DNA of 10,336 bases from CAZHWT01 sp964536215. Lineage in GTDB: Bacteria; Patescibacteriota; CAZHWT01. The stretch spans positions 1-10,336 of the forward strand of contig CAZHWT010000037.1 in assembly GCA_964536215.1 (NCBI GenBank), in the 5' to 3' direction. Positions 1 through 6,627 of the stretch are shown here, piece after piece. The notes beneath the pieces were generated by a model. The model was not told where the DNA came from. It searched no databases and worked only from the letters and a program-made list of their open reading frames with translations. The translations under genes and the position numbers were made by a program. Positions within the stretch are counted from its first letter, which is position 1; the number at the start of each line of letters is the position of its first letter.

Positions 1-10
1 CAGAGCCGAG

Positions 11-85
11 GTACGTACACGTGTACGTACATGTGTACGTACATACTTGCAGTAGGACGAAACACGGGGTTTGAATTACGAAGTA
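11..85 (+). repeat. Dispersed GTAC element, copy 1 (diverged tail)
   Basis: The head (11-46) is three GTACGTAC units at 11, 23 and 35, separated by the 4-mers ACGT and ATGT, giving a 12-bp period. Bases 11-30 are a perfect 20-bp palindrome, and 11-46 alternates purine and pyrimidine without a break. The tail resembles copy 2: bases 58-85 match 4218-4245 at 21 of 28 positions by eye, with about 11 bases missing between head and tail. Beyond 85 I cannot follow the similarity. It lies downstream of the typA 3' end, within 10 bases of the window edge. Function unknown. Confidence 0.75.
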
Positions 86-335
86 GACATGAGTGAATCC
101 TTCCACCCTCAAACGAGCAAACGAACAGACTCTACCCAACCTGTAAACTCAATGTTCTAAACGCTTAAAACTAGACAGCCTCCCCCGATATAACAGCGTG
201 GCAGAACGTTTGCTAAGCAACTAAGTAGCCCGATAATCCACCGCTGGCAGGAATAGCTAATAACAAATAACAAACCAAGCAGTAGGCGGCGTGAAGTATT
301 CGAAGAACGAATCAACGAATAACGAACCCACCAAA
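86..335. repeat. Non-coding stretch with imperfect heptamer repeats
   Basis: I see no credible gene here. Part of it is built of near-repeats with 7-base spacing: AAACGA at 112 and 119; a run of three CT-starting 7-mers near 157-177; AATAACA at 259 and 266; and CGA-centred 7-mers at 301, 308, 316 and 323 with one slip of a base. The 13-mer GCTAAGCAACTAA at 212-224 recurs exactly at 4476-4488. No clear terminator for typA, which ends at 336 on the minus strand, was found. Confidence 0.6.
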
Positions 336-2168
336 TTAACGATTACGCCGTCGTTCCAAATCTGTTAAATATCGCTTTCGCAGCCGCAAGCTCTTGGGTG
401 TTACCTCAAGCAATTCATCCGCTTCTAATATATCCAAACACTGTTCGATTGATAGATCTACTGGAGGTGCCAGCTTGACTGAGATGTCTGCCGTAGATGA
501 GCGCACATTCGATTGTTTCTTTTCCTTGGTTACATTAATTACTAGGTCATCTTCCCGGCTATTTAATCCAATAATCATCCCCTCATATACCGCCGTACCA
601 GGGCCAATATATGTAATGCCTCGTCCTTGAGCAATGTTAAGACCATAGGTCAATGCCACTCCCGTCTCGGAGGCAATCAACGCACCATTTCGCATCCGAG
701 CTAATGGCTGACCAACCGGCTGATAATGGAGAAATATCGAACTTACCACAGCCGTACCCTTGGTCAAAGTTAAGGCGCGATTACGCAGCCCCAGCAACGC
801 TCGCGTTGGAATGGTGTACTCCAATCGAGTAACGCCCTGATTATTAGGCAGCATACTAATCAGATTGCCTCGTCGCAAGCCCAGCTCTTGCGTCATTGCT
901 CCAACGTGTTCATCCGGCACATCAACCGTCAGACTTTCGACCGGCTCCTGTTGCTTGCCATCAATTTCTTTCATAATGACTTCCGGCTTACCGACCTGAA
1001 TCTCAAAGCCTTCGCGACGCAATTGTTCTACCAAAATCGATAAGTGCAACTCACCCCGTCCACTCAACATAAATTCACTGCCACCCTCTTTGGCTTCCAT
1101 CTTCAGCGCCACATTGGTTTCTAACTCCTTAAGCAATCTGTCTTGCAGCTGGCGGGCTGTTACAAATTTACCCTCTTTACCAGCAAAGGGCGAAGTATTA
1201 ACGCCCATAGTCATCTTAAGGGTCGGTTCTTCAACTGCAATCGCCGGCAACGCTTCTGGAGCAGTTGAATCACAAATGGTCTCGCCAATATTAATACCAG
1301 GAATGCCAGTCAGAGCCACAATATCACCGGCAATGGCTTGCTCCGCAGCCACACGCTTTATGCCCAAAGAGGTCCAGACTGTTTCAATCCGAGCCGTCTT
1401 AACTTGCTTTGCCTCACCGTTTTGCCACGCCATTACGCTCACCGGCAGTCCAGGCTTAGCTACGCCTCTGTGAATTCTACCCATGGCATATTTACCTTTG
1501 TAGTCATCAAAATCCAAAGCGGTCACCAGCATTTGGAACGGACCATCAACTGAATTTTGCGGTGCCGGAATATGCTCCACAATTGCCTTGTAGACCGGTT
1601 CCAAACTAGCCGGTGCAGTTAAATCATCGGGAATAGCCTCCCAGGCTTTTTCTTCACGACCGATTGCATATAATACTGGAAACTCTAGTTGGGCATCGTC
1701 GGTAGCTAACTCCAAGAATAAATCGCCTACCTGATTAACTACTTCAACTTCACGAGCTTGAGGTTTATCAATCTTATTTACCACCACAATAATTTTTAAG
1801 TTCTGCTCTAACGCTTTCTTTAATACGAATTTTGTCTGCGGCATTGGCCCCTCAGCAGCATCCACAATCAATAGGGCCCCATCGGCCATATTTAAGACCC
1901 GCTCAACCTCACCGCCAAAGTCGGCGTGGCCTGGTGTATCAATAATATTTATTGTAAAATCGTTCCAGTGAACAGCTGTATTTTTAGATAAAATAGTAAT
2001 ACCCCGCTCCCGCTCCAGGTCGTTAGAGTCCATAATCAACTCTTGCCCCATCGAAGCCTCGTTTTCGCGAAAGACATGAGCCTGTTTAAGTAGTCCGTCT
2101 ACCAGCGTAGTTTTACCATGATCAACGTGAGCAATAATTGCCACATTGCGTAATTGTTGTGTATCCAT
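336..2168 (-). CDS. typA: Translational GTPase TypA/BipA
   Basis: Ribosome-associated GTPase of the EF-G/LepA group, known in the family for roles in ribosome assembly and stress or cold adaptation; it acts in the cytosol on 70S ribosomes or 50S precursors. The 610 residues match the usual family length (about 605-615). The G motifs are visible: AHVDHGKT at 13-20, the switch I stretch RERGITI at 53-59, DTPGH at 77-81 and NKID at 131-134. Domain II follows (about 200-300), then the EF-G III/V-like domains with SGRGELHLSIL, and the TypA-specific C-terminal domain ending in a basic tail (RRRNR). The ATG at 2168 starts directly at the expected N-terminus. No Shine-Dalgarno sequence is visible; a promoter candidate lies about 80 bases upstream. 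It is divergent from the ABC transporter and ends in TAA. Identification is secure. Confidence 0.97.
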   Translation of the reverse strand: MDTQQLRNVAIIAHVDHGKTTLVDGLLKQAHVFRENEASMGQELIMDSNDLERERGITILSKNTAVHWNDFTINIIDTPGHADFGGEVERVLNMADGALLIVDAAEGPMPQTKFVLKKALEQNLKIIVVVNKIDKPQAREVEVVNQVGDLFLELATDDAQLEFPVLYAIGREEKAWEAIPDDLTAPASLEPVYKAIVEHIPAPQNSVDGPFQMLVTALDFDDYKGKYAMGRIHRGVAKPGLPVSVMAWQNGEAKQVKTARIETVWTSLGIKRVAAEQAIAGDIVALTGIPGINIGETICDSTAPEALPAIAVEEPTLKMTMGVNTSPFAGKEGKFVTARQLQDRLLKELETNVALKMEAKEGGSEFMLSGRGELHLSILVEQLRREGFEIQVGKPEVIMKEIDGKQQEPVESLTVDVPDEHVGAMTQELGLRRGNLISMLPNNQGVTRLEYTIPTRALLGLRNRALTLTKGTAVVSSIFLHYQPVGQPLARMRNGALIASETGVALTYGLNIAQGRGITYIGPGTAVYEGMIIGLNSREDDLVINVTKEKKQSNVRSSTADISVKLAPPVDLSIEQCLDILEADELLEVTPKSLRLRKRYLTDLERRRNR

Positions 2169-2251
2169 AAAAATATATCCGTTTCCACGTCAGCGCCACC
2201 ACAAGATTGTCTTAAGATGGGGATCAGTTAAGTACTAAAAATTTCCCAAAC

Positions 2252-2260
2252 ATTATATCA
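2252..2260 (-). promoter_or_regulatory. Extended -10 promoter candidate for typA
   Basis: The minus strand reads TGATATAAT, a perfect TGn plus TATAAT extended -10. No recognisable -35 hexamer lies 17 bases further upstream, which an extended -10 can tolerate. Transcription would start near 2245 and give a leader of about 77 bases before the typA ATG at 2168. The box is inferred from sequence alone. Confidence 0.55.
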
Positions 2261-2312
2261 CAACCAAGCGAGAAGCCGTGGAACATAGAAAATAGGCAGC
2301 CACGAATGCTTC

Positions 2313-2321
2313 TGTTATAAT
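2313..2321 (+). promoter_or_regulatory. Extended -10 promoter of the ABC transporter, nearly leaderless
   Basis: The bases read TGTTATAAT, a perfect extended -10 (TG at 2313, TATAAT at 2316-2321). Only nine bases separate the box from the ATG at 2331, so the transcript would start within about three bases of the start codon. There is no Shine-Dalgarno sequence in the gap, which fits leaderless initiation. No -35 match is seen. Confidence 0.65.
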
Positions 2322-2330
2322 ACTTCCCTT

Positions 2331-4145
2331 ATGTCTGCTATTTGGCAAATTCTCAAATTCACCCGACAATTCTGGCGCTGGTACGTCGTTGCCGGCATTT
2401 TTGTTCTCGTTACCTCCGGCCTCAACCTGGTTGCACCGCTACTAAGCAAAGTAATCGTTGATGAGATAGTCGCTAAAGTCACAGACAACACTGGCAACTG
2501 GGAAATTGTCCTCTTATTCCTTGGTCTAATGCTCCTCAGTCAGATCGTTCAAATTATCTTGCAATCGATTGGCGGCTGGATCGGCGACATTCTCGAGACA
2601 AAGCTAGAAACATACCTGTCCACTACCTTTTATCACCACCTTTTGTCGCTTCACATTGGCTACTATGATGCCGAAGTTACCGGCAAAACCATGAATAAAA
2701 TGTATCGTGGCATTGAGCAGATCACTGGATTTATCCAGAACATGACTAACAACTTTCTGCCATTCCTAGTTACCGCGGTAATCACCATTGGATTGCTGGC
2801 TTTTTACTCTCCTGTCATCGCCATCCTCTTGGCTGCATTATTCCCTATCTACATTCTCATTTCTCACGGATCAACCGTAGCCTGGAAACACTATCAGGAT
2901 CAACAAAATGAGCTATCTGACGTATCGCTAAGTCGCGCCTACGAAATCATTGCTGGAATCCGAATCGTCAAGGCCTTTGCTGCTGAGATAATGGAACTTA
3001 CTAACTTTAGACAATTTCGTCAGCAAATTGAGACTATCAACATCAAAAAGACGCGCACCTGGCACGTGTACGATTTCGCCAGACAATTTGTGCTCAATCT
3101 CATCACGTTTGGTATTTACGCTTACATCATCTATTTTACCTTCCGGGGCCAGTTTACCATCGGAGAAATGACCCTCCTAACCCAGCTAGTCACTCAAGCT
3201 CGTTTCCCCCTATTCGCCATGTCCTTTATTCTAGGCCAAATCCAACGGGCCGAATCGGGCAGCAAGGATTTCTTTGCCATTATTAATACCCCTGCCCAAG
3301 TCGTCGACACAAAAGGAGCCGCCTCACTCAAGTGGCCTAAGCAAAAATCCAACCAGCCGCTCATTAAAGCCGATCACATCCAATTCTCCTACGAGGTCAA
3401 CAAGCCGGTCCTCCACGACGTATCATTCCACCTTCGTCACGGCGAAAAACTGGCACTGGTCGGCGAATCAGGTCAAGGAAAATCTACCTTGGTCAATTTA
3501 TTGCTTCGCTTCTATGAACCACAACACGGCAACATCTTCATCGGAGACCAGGACATTTCTCAGGTCAGCCAAATGTCACTGCGCCAGAATATTGCCGTCG
3601 TTTTCCAGGAATCCCTCCTATTCTCGGGAACTATCTTAGAGAATATCAACTATGCTAATCCCAAGGCCAGTCGCAAACAAGTGGAGGCCGCGGCCAAAGC
3701 TGCAAATGCTCACCAATTTATTGTCGAATTACCCGATGGATACAACAGTATTGTAGGAGAACGAGGAGTTAAGCTGTCTGGCGGTCAAAAACAACGAATC
3801 TCAATTGCCCGGGCCATCCTTAAAGATGCTCCACTAATTATCTTGGATGAGGCTACATCAGCCCTCGATTCACAGTCCGAAGCACTAGTACAAGAGGGCC
3901 TTGATAGGCTTATGCACGGCCGCACTTCGATTATCATTGCTCACCGCCTTTCCACCATTGCCCACACAGACCATATCCTCGTCCTCTCCAAAGGAACCGT
4001 AGCCGAATATGGTCGTCCAGCCGAGCTTCTCAAAAATCCTCATAGCCTTTACGCCACCATGGTCAAACTCCAGCGTCAACTCCTCGACGCTACTCCTGAG
4101 GAGCGCCAGAAAGAACTACAGCAATTCGACCTAGTAGCTGAGTGA
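2331..4145 (+). CDS. ABC exporter half-transporter (permease fused to ATPase)
   Basis: A 604-residue type IV (MsbA/multidrug-type) half-transporter that would work as a dimer in the cytoplasmic membrane, using ATP to export a lipid, drug or peptide; the substrate cannot be read from sequence. Residues 1-about 310 hold the membrane domain, with hydrophobic spans near 17-38, 60-80, 140-185 and 250-275. The ATPase half has Walker A GESGQGKST at 378-386, Q-loop Gln426, signature LSGGQ at 482-486, Walker B LIILDE at 502-507, SALDS just after it, and the H-loop His538 in IIAHRLST, so the ATPase site looks intact. The ATG at 2331 sits right behind a -10 box with no ribosome binding site. No partner half-transporter is adjacent, suggesting a homodimer. 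A GTAC element begins 13 bases after the TGA stop. Confidence 0.95.
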   Translation: MSAIWQILKFTRQFWRWYVVAGIFVLVTSGLNLVAPLLSKVIVDEIVAKVTDNTGNWEIVLLFLGLMLLSQIVQIILQSIGGWIGDILETKLETYLSTTFYHHLLSLHIGYYDAEVTGKTMNKMYRGIEQITGFIQNMTNNFLPFLVTAVITIGLLAFYSPVIAILLAALFPIYILISHGSTVAWKHYQDQQNELSDVSLSRAYEIIAGIRIVKAFAAEIMELTNFRQFRQQIETINIKKTRTWHVYDFARQFVLNLITFGIYAYIIYFTFRGQFTIGEMTLLTQLVTQARFPLFAMSFILGQIQRAESGSKDFFAIINTPAQVVDTKGAASLKWPKQKSNQPLIKADHIQFSYEVNKPVLHDVSFHLRHGEKLALVGESGQGKSTLVNLLLRFYEPQHGNIFIGDQDISQVSQMSLRQNIAVVFQESLLFSGTILENINYANPKASRKQVEAAAKAANAHQFIVELPDGYNSIVGERGVKLSGGQKQRISIARAILKDAPLIILDEATSALDSQSEALVQEGLDRLMHGRTSIIIAHRLSTIAHTDHILVLSKGTVAEYGRPAELLKNPHSLYATMVKLQRQLLDATPEERQKELQQFDLVAE

Positions 4146-4157
4146 TACCGTAACCGG

Positions 4158-4301
4158 ACGTACGTACACGTGTACGTACATATGTACGTACCTGGTAGTG
4201 GTAGTAGTATCCGCAAACGAAGCAAGGGGTCAAAAGTACGGAGTACGGGAGAGCATTAAAATTACAATAGTAAAGACTTGCCGCCTAGCTATCTTGCTGC
4301 C
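4158..4301 (+). repeat. Dispersed GTAC element, copy 2 (best preserved)
   Basis: The head has GTACGTAC units at 4160, 4172 and 4184 with spacers ACGT and ATAT. It differs from copy 1 at one of 32 core positions and alternates purine and pyrimidine over 4158-4191. The tail (4192-4301) aligns with the reverse complement of 9661-9762 at roughly 80 percent by eye: a TGGTAGT-rich part, GCAAACGAAGC, paired 7-mers ending in AGTACG, an AT-rich core around ATTAAAATTA, then TAAAGACTTGCCGCC and CTTGCTGCC. Copy 3 lacks about 8 bases inside the last block. No open frame, terminal inverted repeat or target-site duplication was found, so a transposon origin is not shown. Confidence 0.8.
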
Positions 4302-4400
4302 TCAAAGTAGGCAAGTTAAATGCCAAGGAACAAGAGTCCAAATGCCAAATAAAGGTTCAAGACGCAAGAAATAAACACCACCACTAGTGCTAAAATCACC

Positions 4401-4449
4401 TTAATCGCTAATCGATAATCGCTAATCGCTCGCTACAAATCGTTAATCG
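4401..4449 (+). repeat. Seven tandem heptamers, consensus NNAATCG
   Basis: Seven consecutive 7-mers begin at 4401, 4408, 4415, 4422, 4429, 4436 and 4443 with no slip. Six end in AATCG (five TAATCG, one AAATCG); the fifth is an irregular CTCGCTA. It is the most regular heptamer tract in the window and resembles, in form only, the heptanucleotide STRR repeats known from cyanobacteria. Confidence 0.8.
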
Positions 4450-4475
4450 TAAACCCCGATTAAATCAGAGAAGTA

Positions 4476-4503
4476 GCTAAGCAACTAATAACCAATAACA
4501 TCA
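4476..4503 (+). repeat. Shared 13-mer and AAC-starting heptamers
   Basis: GCTAAGCAACTAA at 4476-4488 is identical to 212-224. Overlapping it, three 7-mers beginning with AAC start at 4483, 4490 and 4497. The neighbouring AATAACA-type words also resemble 259-279, so this stretch and the flank of typA share a common intergenic vocabulary. Confidence 0.6.
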
Positions 4504-4517
4504 TCAACGAGGAGGCA

Positions 4518-4534
4518 TGCAGCCGGAGGCTGCA
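4518..4534. other. Perfect 7-bp hairpin with GGA loop
   Basis: TGCAGCC, loop GGA, GGCTGCA form an exact GC-rich stem-loop. No T-tract follows on the plus strand (next bases GGAGTA) or on the minus strand (TGCC), so it is not a canonical terminator. It sits just before the headless element copy. Role unknown. Confidence 0.6.
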
Positions 4535-4542
4535 GGAGTACG

Positions 4543-4617
4543 GGGTGAGAAGTACAGAGTACGGGAGCGAATTAGCAAAGACTGGCTGCCTTGCCGCTTT
4601 GCTATCTTGCTACCCCT
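4543..4617 (+). repeat. Partial GTAC element lacking its head
   Basis: Bases from about 4543 repeat the tail of copy 2 in the same orientation: GGGGTGAGAAGTACAGAGTA against GGGGTCAAAAGTACGGAGTA, then the shared CGGGAG, AAAGACT, and a GCTATCTTGCT block present exactly in both (4290-4298 region and 4606-4614 region share CTATCTTGCT). The AT-rich core is shortened by more than ten bases. There is no GTACGTAC array in front, so tail and head can be found apart. Confidence 0.65.
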
Positions 4618-4689
4618 TAGATCGTGCAGACTTCCCCGTTCTCCCCGCGCCACCTTTGCTTGCCAGCATAGCCTAGACGCTGGTACAGT

Positions 4690-4695
4690 TATAGT
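4690..4695 (+). promoter_or_regulatory. -10 candidate TATAGT close to the start codon
   Basis: TATAGT matches the -10 consensus at five of six positions and is followed by eight bases and the ATG at 4704. No Shine-Dalgarno sequence lies between (TAGCCAACC). Transcription would start one or two bases before the ATG, giving a leaderless mRNA. No -35 box recognised. Confidence 0.5.
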
Positions 4696-4703
4696 AGCCA
4701 ACC

Positions 4704-6062
4704 ATGCCCAATCCCTCCACACCATCACCATCTAGCACTCAAGCCTATTCCGACCCCAGTCAAACTCGTTGGGCCTGGCTCCATCCGTATCGCTGGTGGC
4801 TATTAGCCATTATGGTTACTGCTACTATAGCTGGCATTCTGACGCTTTTGCTAGTCACTAAAACTATTACCGTCCCCAATCTAAATCCTACGCCAATCCC
4901 CACCACTGCCGTACCGACCCCCACGCCCGATGCAGCTATACAAGCCTATTTTGCCCAACTATCACCTAGCATGCTCTATTACTCATTTGCCCAAACCAGC
5001 TCGGGCAAAATTGTCTATCAAACCGACACCACCGACACCAAGCGCCGCTCAATCAACATTGGCTACCCCGGCACCTACTCATTCATTCCATCGCCCGATG
5101 GTCGCTGGCTAGCTCGCTACAATGATCACCAAATAGAACTAGCCAGCTCCGCCACACCAACCACCTTCTCACCCATCTACACGTTTAACGATACTCAACT
5201 ACGCCTTACCTCCGCCATATGGCAAGCCAATAGCCAAGCCTTAGCTATTGTTCTATCAAAAACTAACCCCAACCCGCCCGATCTTGGCCACTCACTTACC
5301 AATCAAATTATTATGCTGACAATCGCAAATGACGGCCATGCCCAGGACAAACAGATTTTGCGCGCCGACACGGCTTTTCGTTACAAACTCGTCGGCCTGC
5401 CTGGCAATCAAAAATTATGGTATGTTGAGGATCGCAACGGTGTGGTTAGCAATTTAACCAAAATGAATCTGCCCACCACCGTCACCGACTACGTCTTCAC
5501 TGCCTTCAACCAAAATAACATCGTAACTAGAATGCAGTTTACCGCTGATATGACCTTTGGGTACATCATTAGCGAAGCAAGCGTCGTCCAGTACAACTTA
5601 TCTAATCAACAAACCAAAATTATTCACCAACTCGACATCAGCTGCCCCAACTCCAAAATAGCCAACGAAAGTCATATTACCAGCCTATCCGTAAACCCAT
5701 ACCAGCCTCAGCTCTTACTAGCTGTCGACCATAGACGCTGCCCAGGCGCTCCCACTCCCAAAAATGGCACCACCCAAGCAACTCAACAACTCCTCATCGT
5801 CGACACCCAAACTAATCAAATTATCCAAAAGCATGACGGCCAAGTAGCTGTCGTCTTTAATCAGGCCGTCTGGTCGCCAGATAGCCACCATATTTGGGTA
5901 ACCGTCGATGCAACCACCAACTTCTCCATCGACGTCAATCCTTGGAATATTCGCCCAATACCCAATCAAGACCGCACCACCATAAATAAAGAAAAAGTCT
6001 ATTTTCTGGGTTGGCTAAGTTCCCACCAGCAAGACAAAACCACCGATACTCCTGTACAATAG
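4704..6062 (+). CDS. Membrane-anchored beta-propeller-like protein, function unknown
   Basis: A 452-residue protein not recognised as a named family. A short Ser/Pro-rich cytosolic N-terminus (1-22) and an aromatic patch (RWWLL) lead into one membrane helix at about 32-52, followed by a Pro/Thr linker (58-75) of the kind that spans cell-wall material. The rest is soluble and probably extracytoplasmic. Motifs of TolB/WD40-like propeller blades appear: SPDGRWLA at 130-137, an AIWQANSQALAIV stretch near 170-185 and SPDSHHIWVT at 391-400. The only two cysteines, Cys314 and Cys346, could form a disulfide. Translation likely starts at 4704 without a leader. The pilin-like gene begins four bases after the TAG stop, so the two may be co-transcribed and act together at the cell surface. 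The fold is inferred from motifs; enzyme activity is not indicated. Confidence 0.85.
   Translation: MPNPSTPSPSSTQAYSDPSQTRWAWLHPYRWWLLAIMVTATIAGILTLLLVTKTITVPNLNPTPIPTTAVPTPTPDAAIQAYFAQLSPSMLYYSFAQTSSGKIVYQTDTTDTKRRSINIGYPGTYSFIPSPDGRWLARYNDHQIELASSATPTTFSPIYTFNDTQLRLTSAIWQANSQALAIVLSKTNPNPPDLGHSLTNQIIMLTIANDGHAQDKQILRADTAFRYKLVGLPGNQKLWYVEDRNGVVSNLTKMNLPTTVTDYVFTAFNQNNIVTRMQFTADMTFGYIISEASVVQYNLSNQQTKIIHQLDISCPNSKIANESHITSLSVNPYQPQLLLAVDHRRCPGAPTPKNGTTQATQQLLIVDTQTNQIIQKHDGQVAVVFNQAVWSPDSHHIWVTVDATTNFSIDVNPWNIRPIPNQDRTTINKEKVYFLGWLSSHQQDKTTDTPVQ
6055..6060 (+). promoter_or_regulatory. -10 candidate TACAAT overlapping the upstream stop codon
   Basis: TACAAT (five of six consensus positions) covers the last codons of the upstream gene and shares its final T with the TAG stop. 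Exactly six bases separate it from the ATG at 6067, placing the predicted first transcribed base on the start codon. This may let the pilin-like gene be made in excess of its neighbour. Simple coupling to upstream translation is the alternative. Confidence 0.4.
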
Positions 6063-6066
6063 CCGT

Positions 6067-6387
6067 ATGTTAACTCTAATCGCCCAAGCTCAAACCTTGG
6101 AGCCAATTGCTATTAATGTCCCGGTCGGCTTTACCAGCCTTAACCAGGCTCTTAACACTTTTATCCCCATCATATTTGTCGGCGCTGCTCTAATCGCCTT
6201 TTTTTATCTTCTCTACGCCGGCCTACGCTTCATTACCTCTGGAGGCGGCGACGAAGGCACCAAAGCAGCTCGAGCCATTTTTCGCAATGTATTTATTGGA
6301 CTATTTTTACTGGCCGTCATCTTTGTGTTCTTCCGTTTCATCGTCGCGCTCATCCCCGGCCTAGACCAATACTTTACCTTTCAATAA
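6067..6387 (+). CDS. Pilin-like two-helix membrane protein (TrbC/VirB2-like architecture)
   Basis: A 106-residue membrane protein with a polar N-terminus of about 32 residues, a helix at about 33-53, a short Gly-rich turn with charges (SGGGDEGTKAAR, 58-69), and a second helix at about 73-96 ending in a proline. This helix-turn-helix with a GGxDEG-type loop is common in Patescibacteria proteins annotated 'pilin' or TrbC/VirB2-like. The first 9 residues (MLTLIAQAQ) are too short for a normal signal peptide, although AQA could be processed. No type IV secretion ATPase or other conjugation gene is in view, so a true pilus role is unproven. It follows the propeller gene after four bases and has no Shine-Dalgarno sequence. 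It could instead be a small channel or holin-like protein. Confidence 0.8.
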   Translation: MLTLIAQAQTLEPIAINVPVGFTSLNQALNTFIPIIFVGAALIAFFYLLYAGLRFITSGGGDEGTKAARAIFRNVFIGLFLLAVIFVFFRFIVALIPGLDQYFTFQ

Positions 6388-6392
6388 GGGAC

Positions 6393-6413
6393 GTTTGTGG
6401 TTTGCAGTTTGTG
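6393..6413 (+). repeat. Three tandem GTTTNNN heptamers
   Basis: Three 7-mers begin at 6393, 6400 and 6407: GTTTGTG, a variant ending in GCA, then GTTTGTG again. They start five bases after the pilin-like stop codon. The same GTTTNNN pattern recurs at 8033-8053, so this word family is reused in a second gap. Confidence 0.65.
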
Positions 6414-6435
6414 GAGAAGAGCGCCCTTGTGCATT

Positions 6436-6456
6436 GTTACAAATTTTAAATGTAAC
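6436..6456. other. AT-rich inverted repeat after the pilin-like gene
   Basis: GTTACA and TGTAAC form a six-bp stem around a nine-base AT-rich loop, 49 bases after the TAA stop at 6387. No T-tract follows. It may slow transcription or be chance; the only better terminator in this gap reads on the minus strand. Confidence 0.3.
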
Positions 6457-6513
6457 CCATAAACGAATTAGTAGTTCGCAGAAGATCGTAGCGACCACCA
6501 ACAAAGACACAAC

Positions 6514-6548
6514 CTATACCCTAAAACCTAGAACTTAGAACTTAGAAC
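6514..6548 (-). repeat. Five tandem heptamers, GTTCTAA type
   Basis: Five 7-mers begin at 6514, 6521, 6528, 6535 and 6542; the last two are identical (TTAGAAC) and the others drift by one to three bases. On the minus strand they read GTTCTAA and variants, resembling the GTTTNNN words at 6393. They sit just downstream of the terminator of the minus-strand 161-residue gene. Confidence 0.75.
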
Positions 6549-6555
6549 CCAACTG

Positions 6556-6587
6556 TAAAAGCGGGCCAACCATATAGTCGACCCGCT
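6556..6587 (-). terminator. Rho-independent terminator of the 161-residue gene
   Basis: On the minus strand AGCGGGTC (6587-6580) pairs with GGCCCGCT (6567-6560) to form an 8-bp stem with one G-U wobble and a 12-base loop, followed by TTTTA. The wobble pair is a C-A mismatch when read as plus-strand RNA, which supports the minus orientation. It lies 41 bases beyond the TAG stop at 6628-6630. Confidence 0.75.
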
Positions 6588-6627
6588 CACGCTCTCAAAC
6601 TGGTCCGATCTCTTTTGCCTTTTGCTG

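Larger units (their letters stand above)
4146..4703. other. 558-base gene-free stretch made of repeats
   Basis: No credible coding sequence: the short open frame at 4517-4735 runs through a hairpin and a repeat copy and overlaps the next gene. In order the stretch holds a full GTAC element (4158-4301), poorly structured AT-rich DNA (4302-4400), a heptamer tract (4401-4449), an AAC-starting heptamer tract (4483-4503), a perfect hairpin (4518-4534), a headless element copy (4543-4617) and the promoter region of the next gene. No canonical terminator with a T-tract was found after the ABC transporter gene. Confidence 0.7.

Noticed and set aside
11..46. The 12-bp GTACGTAC arrays as a CRISPR array
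   Set aside because: Units are 8 bp with 4-bp near-identical spacers, only three per array, and no cas gene is present.
394..1553. Plus-strand open frames opposite typA
   Set aside because: They are antisense shadows of a well conserved gene, with no start signals.
4160..4179. 20-bp palindrome after the ABC transporter as a terminator
   Set aside because: No T-tract follows on either strand, and the same palindrome in the other copies is not placed at gene ends.
4158..4301. GTAC element as an insertion sequence or MITE
   Set aside because: No terminal inverted repeats pairing the two ends, no target-site duplication and no transposase were seen; a mobile origin stays possible but is not supported here.
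4401..4449. Heptamer tract as replication-origin iterons or DnaA boxes
   Set aside because: No TTATCCACA-like boxes and no dnaA or replication gene nearby; the same period recurs with unrelated words in other gaps.
4517..4735. 72-codon open frame with GGAGG just before its ATG
   Set aside because: The GGAGG is only one base from the ATG, the frame runs through a hairpin and a repeat copy, and it overlaps the start of the 452-residue gene in another frame.
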